In this document: one piece after another, positions 55,441 to 64,000 of the stretch
How the letters are laid out: every line of letters starts with the position of its first letter
Numbering within the stretch: the stretch's first letter is position 1
Source of the DNA: Lentisphaeria bacterium
GTDB lineage: Bacteria; Verrucomicrobiota; Lentisphaeria; Victivallales; Victivallaceae
Reading direction: 5' to 3'
DNA length: 64,000 nt
Assembly (NCBI GenBank): GCA_022009855.1
Contig: CP091727.1
Location: forward strand, 4,898,001 to 4,962,000
Translations under genes and position numbers: made by a program
Notes under the pieces: generated by a model
Told to the model about the DNA's origin: nothing
Database searches by the model: none
What the model saw: the letters and a program-made list of their open reading frames with translations, nothing else

Positions 55441-55665
55441 ATGGCAAAAACTTCGAATCAACTCAGACCGAACGTTCCCGCAGCAGATCAGCTGATCTGC
55501 CCCGGCTGCGGGGAACGTCTGACGCCCGCGGATGTGGAGAACTTCCCGGCGTGTCCCTACTGCGACTTCGCGTTCCGTCGCGACAGCCGCCTGGAAGATT
55601 TCGCTCTGCTGCCGGTGATCTCCCGCTGGGAGAACCGGGTCAACACCCAGTTTCCCTCCGCCTGA
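55441..55665 (+). CDS. Small zinc-ribbon protein
   Basis: 74 residues. Two CxxC knuckles, CPGCGERLTPADVENFPACPYC, are about 20 residues apart and form a zinc ribbon, flanked by short tails. No other domain. The start codon is ATG with a weak ribosome site. It is divergent from argH. The function is unknown; the ribbon suggests nucleic acid or protein binding. Confidence 0.6.
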   Translation: MAKTSNQLRPNVPAADQLICPGCGERLTPADVENFPACPYCDFAFRRDSRLEDFALLPVISRWENRVNTQFPSA

Positions 55666-55681
55666 CCCGGCGGGAACCGGG

Positions 55682-57628
55682 TTATCGCAGCAGATTCCAG
55701 TCCGCGGTTCTTTCCAGGGCGGAAAGCCGGAAGGCGGACGGCCAGCCGACATACATGTCGTTGAGATGCCCCCTCTCCTCGCAGGTTCTGCGGTAACGGC
55801 TCCAGCGCGTCTGAAAAAACGCTTCGCTCTGCACCCCGAAGGGACGCCGGTGACCGTGTAGTTGCAGCCCCTCACGGGGTGCGATGCAGAGAATGGCGTT
55901 GCACCACATCATCCGGGCCCGGAGCCGCCACCGTTCATCCCCGGTCAACTGCCACAAGCGGATGAAATCCGGCACGGCGATCACCCCCACGGATCGATGG
56001 CCGGATGCTGCGTGGAGACCGCCGTGCCTCCCGAAGTATAATACCCGAGACGGGAAAAATCGCTTTCCGGCGGGTAGAGTGCATCGTAGTGAAATGCCCA
56101 GGAGAAGAAATAATACGCCGCCTTCAACGCGCATTCCAGATAACGCGCCTCCCCGGTCAACTCCAGCATCTCCAACGAACAGTACAGAAACGGATAGGCG
56201 GTCTCCTTGTCGATGCAGGCGCAGTCGATCGCCCCGGCCAGGCAGACGAACTGATCCAGATCCCGTTTCACGTAGAGTTCCAGCGCCCGGCGTGCGCAGT
56301 CCAGGTATTTCGCGGCACCGGTCTCCCGGTAGACTTCGAGCAGCGCCATGATCATGAAGCCGCCGATCGTGCCGCCGGAGGCGCACTTCCGCCCGTCCAC
56401 GCTCCATTTCAATCCGAATCCGTCCTCCTCGTCGTAATGTTCGACGAAGAAGTCGGCAAGCCGCACAGCGAACCGGAGGTAGCCGGGACGGGCGACGCCC
56501 AGCGACCGCAGCAGCCGGAAAGAACGCACCGCTTCCGCCGCCGCCCAGCCGTAATTGCAGACATCTCCGGGAACATACCGCTTCGTCACGTGGCGCACAT
56601 AGTTGACCGGAAAAAGTCCGGAGGGCAGCTGCGTCTCCATCCAGCCGTCCAGACAGGAAAGGGCGTCGTTCAGCCAGGAACGCTCTCCGCTCCGGCGGAA
56701 TTCCCGGATGAAGTGGCGGGCCTGCTGAAAGGATTGCCCCGACCAGCCCGCTTCTATGATTTTATCGGGGAAGACGATCGAGTCATCCTCCGGAGAGTTG
56801 CGCATCGCATTGCGGAACATCCGATGTCCGTTATAGTCAAACATCAGGAAACGGGAATTGGCGAGCGCCGCCTCATACACCTCCTCCGGCGTCAGCACCG
56901 GTTCGTGCCGGAACGGAAACAGCTCCAGCACCCGGTTCAGCAGCGTCGCACAACCGAAACTCCTCCATTCGGGAACGCCGAAGAAGAGATGAAACCGGCA
57001 GCGGAACGACTCCCCGGGACGCAGCGTCAGGTATTCGTCATAGCGTTCGCTCATCACATCGTGGTCGGAATAGGTGAATGGGGCTTCCGTGACCGGATAG
57101 TAGATCCGGTGCAGAAAACGCCCCTCCCCGGTCTCCACCAGCGAACAGGAGCTGCGCAGGCTCGCCTCCTCCCGGTCCGAGGCAAACATCGCCGCCACGT
57201 TCGCGGCATCCTCCGTCACGGTGCAGGAGGGAATGCCGGAACGATCGTAGGCAAAAATCCAGTTCCGCCCCTCCACGGCGGTTCCCTGCGGCTCATGGCC
57301 GCCGCTCCGCCGGTTCCCGTCGTAGCTGACGCAGGGAATGGTGTACTTCTCAGGGATGAACCCGGTGATTCCCTCCATGATCAGTTTGAACCTCCGGGTG
57401 CCGACCCCGTCGTTGACCAGCTGCCGTTCCACGGAAAAAAGTCCGCCGCCGAGCTCTTCGATCCGCTCCTCCGCCAGAAATCCGGCGCCGCGGAAATGCG
57501 CCCCCCTCCCGCGTCATCGCCTCCTCTTCTCCGTTGCATTCGATCAACGGCGGACGCAATTCAAACACCCACCCGGGCACCGGCGCCTCCGACTGCCGGT
57601 ACCGTTCTCCTTCTCGACTGAAATACAT
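55682..57628 (-). CDS. Six-hairpin (alpha/alpha-barrel) glycosidase-like protein (two frame breaks)
   Basis: About 648 residues. The N-terminal third is beta-rich and the rest is repeated helical hairpins typical of (alpha/alpha)6 glycosidases: WSGQSFQQARHFIREFR, WLNDALSCLDGWMETQLPSG, YGWAAAEAVRSFRLLRSLG, GGFMIMALLEVYRETG, AYPFLYCSLEMLELTGEARY. Breaks lie near 57500 and near 55985 (IDPWG to VIAVPDF). No signal peptide, so probably cytoplasmic. AGAGGAG lies 5 bp before the ATG, which follows the stop of the upstream glycosidase by 2 bp, so they are co-translated. Substrate unknown; it likely finishes the breakdown of what the exported enzyme releases. Confidence 0.7.
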
Positions 57629-57630
57629 CG

Positions 57631-60600
57631 TTACTCCTCTTGACTCACGATCAGTTCATATGCGAAAACCGTCCCATACCGGGAAAATACCTGTGCATCA
57701 AAACAGACGCCCCCCTGTTCCCTCCCGAAGCGGGATCTCCCCAGCCGCCGTCCCGCCGTATCCACCGCGTACAGGCGACATGAGCTGAGCGACTGCTCCA
57801 GCCGGAGCCGGATCTGTGCCTCGCCGCGGGCGGCGAGCAGCGCCCCCGCCCCCCAGCTCTCCAGCTGATTGCGCTGCCGGTCGGCAAACCGGGTCCCGGC
57901 CGGCAGTGCATCGGTCAGGTGAAGGATCAGCATCCGGTTCGAACGGCGAAGGGGCGGGCATCGACCGCAAGACAGCCGAAGACACCGCGACCGACCCGAT
58001 TATTCACTTGCAACACCCCGGTTCCGCCGGACATTCCCGGCGGCAGAATCACCGCCTCGCAGACCGACGAACGCGCTTCCAACGTCACCCGTCGGCGGTC
58101 GAGCACGACTTCGCCGGACGCGGAGGCGAAACGCTCCGCTTCGGGAGCCCACTGTTCCGGCAGAAGCAGCTTCCCGCTCCCGCAACCGCCGCAACAGCGT
58201 CTCTTCCGGGCGAACCGTCACCACCCCGTCCACGGGAGCGAACACACAGCCGACCTGCGCCATCAGGCCGAGCCGGTTCATGGTGCTGGAATCCTGTTCC
58301 CCGAAGGAGAACTCCCGCTTTCCGGAATAATCCACGGCGAATCTGCGTTCCGCCGGAGCGATGCCGCCCTCCTGAAACAGCGCGAGTCCGATCCGCAGCG
58401 AGAGCGCTTTGACCGGATCGCTCGAACTGTCGAAATGCCACGCATTCGCTGCTTTCTGCGGCTGGTAATGCACGAACTGAAAGATGCCGTCCCAGTCCTG
58501 AAGCGCGGCATAGGCGCCGGTCAGCACACCCCCTTCCGCCCGGAACGCGTTGGGGGCGGCAAAATCGAACTCCGTCACCAGAAACGGCCGGCCGAAAATC
58601 CGCGCACTGAACAGCACGCCGGGAGCAGCGGCATAGCGGGCAATGGCGGAGAGGTTCGTATGGCCGGCCGGATACTTCCACCAGCCGCCCAGAAACTCCG
58701 GATGATCCCAGTAGAAGTGATTTTCCACAAAATCGTACTGCCGCCGCATCATCGTCAGCGCGGGCGAAGTGAGAAAATTCTGGTCCGATATCATGCATCG
58801 AAGTCCGAGACCGCGGACAAACTCCTTCATCTCCCGGAATCCGTCGTCGTAGAGTTCCCGCAGGAAGCGGGAGAAGTGCGGATCCTGCGCGGAAGCGACG
58901 CCTCCGGATATTCCGTGATGTTTTTTCCACTCTTCGAAGCGCTTCCGATAGATCGCCGCCACCTCCGGCGTCCGGTTCCAGTAGGCGGAAAGCGTATCTT
59001 CGTTGACCAGGGAGACCGAAAGCAGCGCCGGCTCCTCCTTCCAGGTCAAACCGGTGTAGGGATTTCTGTGGTTGAGCCAGTTCGCCGCGAAACGCTTCCA
59101 GTTCTCCATCACCGAATCGAGCACAAACACCAGCGGTTTAAAGGTCTCCTGCCAGAGCCGCTGCTTCGAAACTCCGGAATTTCGCCGACCTCCAGATGCC
59201 GGGAGACGTACAGATCGGTCACCAGGTAGATCCCCCGCTGCTTCAGACAGCAGGCCAGATAGTCGAGCTGATCCATCCGCACCGGATCGAGCTCCGTCGA
59301 ACGCCCGTTTTCCCGCTTCACCATATAGGGATCGTGGTGATGAATCCGGACCGCGTTGTAACCGCTTGCCGCCAGCCGGTCGGCCAGCGCCTCCGCTCCC
59401 GCCCGGTCCTGAAACTGCACCATCCGGGAGAGGTTCACCCCGAAGAAGCGAACCGCCTTTTCCGGCCGGTTCTCGAACACGATATGCCCCTCCTTTATCA
59501 TCGGGCGGCCGTATTTTCCGCAGGCGCATCCAACCGGGCCGAAAAATCGAGAACGGATCCCGGTTCGATTCGCGAAGCCATCTCGACCGGCCGCCATTCC
59601 CTGCCTTCGACGATGAAATACGGAGTGCCGATATGCCGCTTCACCGGCAGCGGAGTGACGGAGGCCGCCACAATCCCCCACGGTGAAGTCAGGGCGCTGC
59701 GGAAACGGATCTTCGTGATCGGCTTATCCGGAATCGCATATCCGGAACGGTACAAACCGATCATGGCGCTGCGGTTCATTTTCGTCCAGACCACGTCGCC
59801 GTTCTGCCGCGAGACCGGATTCCACCAGTTCCCGACATCCGCACCGGTTACCGCAATGCGGGTGACGGATCGATCCGCGTGAACCAGCTCCACGGTTCCG
59901 ATCCCGGTCCGGGAGTTTCAGGAGGCCAGGCGATGGCGTGCAGCAGATAGAGAAACCTCCCCTGTACCGGTCGGGATTGCGGCGCCTCCGCGGTATGCGC
60001 AAAATACATCCGATGCTTCCCGCCCAGCATGATGCACGAACGGCCGCCGTTCTTCTCCGGGGAGAGGATGAGGAATTCCGTGCCGTGCCGGTTCAGCGTC
60101 CCGGCGGGCAGTGCCCTCAAATCGTTCTCCCGCCCCTGATCGGTCCATCCCCCTTTGCGATCCTCCGGAATTTCGTCGGAAAATCCGGCATTGGCGGCTC
60201 CGGCGAGGTCGAGCGGCTGTGAACGGTACTCTTCAATGGCGAGACGCAGGGCAAGCTCCGCCCTGGCTCCGGAAGCTCTGAAGTAGATTCGCAGGCCGAA
60301 GCTGTCCCGCCCGAAATGGCGGTCGTCCTGCAGCAGCAGCCGGAATTTTCCGGAAATGACGAGCACCCCTTCGTTCAAGGGGAACTCCAGCCGCCGAACC
60401 TCGCCCCGGAACAGGGCAGACTGTTTCCGGTTTCCGCTCCGGATGCGCGGGAAAGTGATCTTTTCCCATCGACGAAAATCTCCCGTCCGCCGAAACTGTT
60501 CGCCGGCAGCCGTACGGCACTCAGCACCAGTTCGTTCACCGCGGCCTTCTCCGGCAGCCGGAACTCCGCCTGATATTCCAGCGCCCCGGCGCCGTCCCGG

Positions 60601-60872
60601 CGCGTCGTCTGCCGGAATGAACCGGGAGCCGTCCGCGGCAGATTCACCCGGCAGACCAGCCGGGTATTCCCGGAGTCGCCCTCAAATTCCTGTTTCTGAA
60701 ACTGAGGGGAATTCGTACTGTAGAACTTCCATTCCCGATCGAACACCGCGGGAATCAGCTGAAGTTCGCCCGCCTTGATCTCTCCGGTTTCGGCGATGTG
60801 CAATTCCGGAGCCGTCCCGGCCCGGAGCACGCCGCAGATCACCCCCGCCAGCAGCATGAAGAACTTTTTCAT
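57631..60872 (-). CDS. Large exported clan GH-A-type glycosidase (several frame breaks)
   Basis: About 1080 residues. Signal peptide MKKFFMLLAGVICGVLRAG, two beta domains (residues about 20-330), then a catalytic region with DVGNWWNPVS, VRFFGVNLSRMVQFQDR, YNAVRIHHHDPYM, MDQLDYLACCLKQRGIYL, HRNPYTGLTW, LVNEDTLSAYW (acid/base Glu) and FLVTEFDFAAPN (likely nucleophile). A C-terminal beta domain ends AYELIVSQEE. Breaks occur near 60470, 59905, 59520, 59165, 58160 and 57930. It starts 11 bp after the pseudopilin gene, and a headless relative lies at 47.4 kb. The ATG at 60872 has GAGG 9 bp upstream. GH5-like by motif; substrate unknown. Confidence 0.75.
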
Positions 60873-60883
60873 CTTCGACATCC

Positions 60884-61673
60884 TCAATAGCGGTACGCGT
60901 AATAGCTCCAGAACGGGTCATCATAGCTGCAGACCGGGATCTCCCGCCCGCTGCGGAACTCCACATGCCCATCCGCCATCGCCACATTGATTCCGCCGTT
61001 GTGCCGCCAGACGGCGCCCTTGGCCGCATCCAGTTCTGGACCGAAATCTTCATTGACGCCGCAAAGCTGTCCTCGGCGGGAAAAAATCGCCGGGGGAGGT
61101 CCACCCCACCGAATAGTAGTTCATATCGAAGACCGCGGCCAGCAGGGGAGGGCCTTTTGATCATGGAAAGCGTACGCTTACTGACACTCTTCCACTGCGC
61201 CTCCGGAAAGAAACCGCAGAAATCCTCGGAACTCGTCTCTCTGACCTGACAGGCGTTGGCCCCGTAATGCACCCCGCCGATCCCCGTGCTGTTTCTCAGA
61301 CCGGGGTAGTTGGAGGAGGGACAGCCGAACGGCGCCCGCACCTGTGTTCCATCCACATACCCCCAGTCCGCCGGCGTCGTCCGGGTCATATAGGCATAGA
61401 GCATCGACTGCCACTTCCCTCGCTCGTGGTGATGTTGCCGCCCCAGCTGGGAACCCGGCTGCCGTTGTCGTCGATGTACATGGCCATCGTCATCATGATC
61501 TGCTTCAAGTTGTTGGTGCAGGTGATGCTTCTGGCCCGCTCCCGCGCATTCTGCAGCGCGGGCAGCAGCATCGCCGCAAGAATCGCGATGATCGCAATTG
61601 TAACAAGCAGTTCGATCAATGTAAATCTGAGCCCCGTCCCTCTTCCGCCAAACCGATTGAAACACTCTTTCAT
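60884..61673 (-). CDS. Pseudopilin with H-x9-DG motif (two or more frame breaks)
   Basis: About 262 residues. RFTLIELLVTIAIIAILAA with LPALQNARERARSITC at the N-terminus, and RHNGGINVAMADGHVEFRSG near the end gives H-x9-DG. The residue before the expected processing site is Arg. Breaks fall near 61400 (SEGS to LYAYMTRT) and in 61060-61150. AAAGGAAA precedes the ATG. The LacI-type palindrome at 61701 lies 27 bp upstream, so this gene and the two glycosidase genes after it are probably repressed together. Confidence 0.85.
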
Positions 61674-61700
61674 CTCGCTTTCCTTTCTTGTTACTGGGAA

Positions 61701-61714
61701 GGTATAGCTATACC
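61701..61714. promoter_or_regulatory. LacI-type operator before the pilin-glycosidase operon
   Basis: GGTATAGCTATACC, a perfect 14-bp palindrome identical to the one at 62758-62771. It lies 27 bp before the pseudopilin ATG. Confidence 0.85.
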
Positions 61715-61734
61715 ATCATGATAAAAAAACACAA

Positions 61735-62744
61735 CTACAGCAGGCGGCAGGGACACGGGGCCAGCAAAGAAGCGTCTTCCCGCCCCTTCAGGCAGCTCAG
61801 GATAAATTCCGCCCCCCTGCGACCGAGTTCATTTTCCGGCAACAGAATGGTATTCGAATAGTCGCATTTGCAGGCGCTGTACTCACCCGCCGACAGAAAG
61901 CAGGCAACGGTCCGATTCGGTCGCCGGAGCCACTCCGAACCGCTCATCCACATCAACCTCTCCAGAAAATAGAAGTTGTAAAAAGAACAGAAAGTCGTAA
62001 TTCGGACCTTCCTGCAGAACACGCTGCAATGCCGGGATGACGGTCTCTTCCCGGGCGCTGTCGAACAGAATCTGATCGCAGGCAATCTTACGCCTGTCAC
62101 ATTCGCGCCTGACGGTTTCGTAGCGCAGCCGGCGGGAAAAATGAACCTCCGCGGAGTTGAACTCCGGACCGATCCAGCAGAGTGTCTTCACCGTGTCCGT
62201 CAGAAGCCGTTCCAGCAGCTGAACCATGGCCGCTTCTTCATCAAAAACCACACTCCGGATCGCGGGGTCACGCGGATTCCGGTTCAACCAGACCGTCGGC
62301 AGCTGAAGCCGGGCGATCTGTTCATCCACCTTCGGCGGAACCCAGCCGCCGGAGATGCCGATCACGCCGTCGGCGGAGCGCATGGAAAAAAAAATCCGTA
62401 TAGGAGATCACCCGGGTGACCGGATCGACAAACACCGGTTCCAGCACCAGTGAATATCCCTCCTTCGCCAGAGCGGTCGTCGCCCCGTTGAGATAGCTCA
62501 TGAGCTGGGACTGGATGCTCGTCTCCGGGGAACCGTATTGCAGCAAAACACAGCCGATCCGGTGAAAACGGTCGGTCTTCATCGCATGCGCGGCAAAGTT
62601 GGGCAGATAGTTGTATTTCCGCACCACCTCGTCAAGCCGTTTCCGAACCTCTTTTCCGACCAGCGCCTGATCTTTGAAATAGAGGGAAACGGTTTTCTGA
62701 GAAACGCCTGCCTTGCGGGCGATGAATGTTTGGCTCACGATCAT
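61735..62744 (-). CDS. LacI-family transcriptional regulator (two frame breaks)
   Basis: About 336 residues. The start at 62744 (MIVSQTFIARKAGVSQKTVS) is preferred because GGAG lies 6 bp before it; it is a slightly unusual LacI-type helix-turn-helix. The sensor domain follows (IGCVLLQYGSPETS, DGVIGISGGWVPPKVDEQI, LPTVWLNRNPRD, ending NELGRRGAEFIL). Breaks lie near 62390 (a run of A) and near 61975. The gene is flanked by identical palindromes just upstream of itself and just before the pilin gene it precedes. Confidence 0.87.
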
Positions 62745-62757
62745 CTTTCTCTCCATC

Positions 62758-62771
62758 GGTATAGCTATACC
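62758..62771. promoter_or_regulatory. LacI-type operator upstream of the LacI gene
   Basis: GGTATAGCTATACC, identical to 61701-61714, ends 14 bp before the LacI start. This position should allow self-repression. Confidence 0.85.
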
Positions 62772-62919
62772 CAATTATAGTACATTTCCCTGTTTTTTTG
62801 CAAGAGCAATTTCATTTTTTTTCAAAAAAATCGAATCGCGGCGGGAGAAAAAGGGGGGAAAACAGGAGATTCTCTTCAGGTCTGCCGGAATAACGGGCGC
62901 CCCGACGACCTTGAAAACG

Positions 62920-62952
62920 AAAACGCCCCGCCGCATCGGCAGGGCGTTTTGC
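62920..62952. terminator. Bidirectional-looking terminator
   Basis: AAAACGCCCcGCCG pairs with CGGCaGGGCGTTTT around CAT, with A and T runs on both sides. It lies 21 bp after the minus-strand oxidoreductase stop. The stretch 62772-62919 holds no gene. Confidence 0.75.
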
Positions 62953-62972
62953 AAAGGTTCCGGCAGGAAATC

Positions 62973-64000
62973 TTACCAGTGGATCAGCTCCTGCACCTTG
63001 ACCGGAAGCCCGGTCTTCATCGAGATGTTGGCGCCGATGCCGGTCAGGATCGACTTTGCACCGTCGTGGAAGTCAGCAGCCAGGCCGAGCGGATCCTCGT
63101 CGACGCCGACGAAGAGGTTCTTGAGCAGCTTGGCGTCGCCGCCGCCGTGGCCGGCGAGCGATTCACAGCTGTATTCGATCACCTGCGGCTTGCCCCAGTG
63201 CGGCTGGAAGACGATCTCCGGCGGAATGCCGTCCTTGTCCTTATCCATTTCGCGCATTCCGAACTGGGTGAGGTCGGCGTCGGAGGTCCCTTCGACGAAC
63301 CGCTTCTCCACCACGTTGAACTCCAGCCGCCCCTTGGTGCCGTTGAAGACGATCCGGTATCCCTCCCACGGGCAGTGAGCGCAGAGGCTGTAGGTCATCA
63401 CCGCATTGTTGCGGTAGCGGACCATCACCCCCATGTTGTCCTCGATGTCGATGCCGTCACCGAAGACGCTCTGGTCGCGGTAGTAACCGTCCTCGGCTTC
63501 CGCATTGTAATAGAGCCCCATCATCTCCTTTGTTGGAGGGGTCGATCTTCAGCGCGAAGGGATCCTTCGCCGCGATCGGGTTGTTGCGGGCCCGCTGATA
63601 GAACTCGGTGACGCCGCGCTTCTCCGCATTGATCTTGCCGTAGAACTTCAGGTCGCCCATCGCGAAGACGGTCACCGGCTCGGAGTTGAGCCACCAGTTG
63701 ACCAGGTCGAAGTGGTGGGTCGCCTTGTGCACCATCAGGCCGCCGCTGTTGGCCTTGTTGCGGTGCCAGCGGCGGAAGTAGTCCGCGCCGTGGCTGGTGT
63801 CGAGCAGCCACTCGAAATGGACGCTGGTGATCTCGCCGACGATGCCGGACTGGAGCACCTCCTTGACCTTGCTGTTACGCGGCGCGTAGCGATAGTTGAA
63901 GGTGACGGTCAACTTGCGGCCGGTCCGCTTCTGGGTATCGATGATCTGCTGGCACTTCTCGACGTCGATGGTCATCGGTTTTTCGCTGATGACGTCGCAG
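62973..64000 (-). CDS. Gfo/Idh/MocA-family oxidoreductase (5' part outside window; one frame break)
   Basis: About 342 residues of the C-terminal two thirds. The right edge cuts the gene just inside the EKPM loop that follows the Rossmann NAD(P)-binding domain. The substrate domain shows TFNYRYAPRNSKVKEVL, HFEWLLDTSHGADYFRRWH, SGGLMVHKATHHFDLVNWWL and an end GLPVKVQELIHW. The Lys/His pair in HKATHHFDL fits the usual catalytic region. One A too many near 63528 breaks SNKEMMGLYYN. It probably oxidises or reduces a sugar or inositol derivative. Confidence 0.88.

Overview
This is a GC-rich window, apart from one AT-rich island, from a bacterium that looks like a member of the Lentisphaerota (Victivallis-like). 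The assignment is an inference. It rests on pseudopilins with an FTLIELL N-terminus and an H-x9-DG C-terminal motif placed directly before glycosidase genes, several LacI and AraC regulators beside sugar hydrolases, a type III glutamine synthetase, and the DapL route to diaminopimelate.

Layout. 0-0.4 kb: two identical tRNA-Arg(ACG) genes. 0.4-7.5 kb (minus): a LacI regulator, a pseudopilin, a large glycosidase, and a lipoprotein built from 27-residue tryptophan-rich repeats. 7.8-13 kb: an aldo/keto reductase-ferredoxin, a DUF2079 membrane protein, then def, a DUF1189-like protein and a D123-like protein with overlapping ends. 13-32.9 kb: the nitrogen core. Minus-strand gltB-gltD-dapF-dapL-sigma-54 activator diverges from plus-strand glnA(type III), then purF-carA-pyrG-carB. 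The divergent intergenic region carries two facing sigma-54 promoters with a pair of palindromes between them. 33-37.4 kb: an AT-rich island (FkbM-like methyltransferase, small membrane proteins) flanked by direct copies of a composite repeat that includes a 139-bp tandem array. 37.4-47.2 kb: glutamine-dependent NAD synthetase, two sialidase-like proteins, two AraC regulators, an AAC(3)-family acetyltransferase, a Fic protein, and several gene fragments. 47.4-55.7 kb: a 5'-truncated glycosidase, a Tat-exported aldo/keto reductase, an EamA transporter, tsf, rpsB, argH and a zinc-ribbon protein. 55.7-62.8 kb (minus): a second LacI-pseudopilin-glycosidase-glycosidase module with twin operators. 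63-64 kb: a Gfo/Idh/MocA oxidoreductase that runs off the right edge.

Many genes, including rpsB, tsf, def, argH, gltB, glnA and carB, are each split by one or more single-base frame changes, very often in homopolymers. Because these are normally essential or core single-copy genes, I treat the breaks as probable consensus errors. I annotate each gene over its full span and name the break. True remnants (pilin head at 41.8 kb, hydrolase tail at 43.0 kb, headless glycosidase at 47.4 kb) are marked separately.

How the genes work together: GOGAT, glutamine synthetase and the glutamine amidotransferases (PurF, CarA, PyrG, with NadE nearby) form a glutamine production and use block. It is probably switched by sigma-54 and the activator encoded at the end of its own operon. 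The LacI/AraC-pilin-hydrolase blocks look like polysaccharide or glycan use units.
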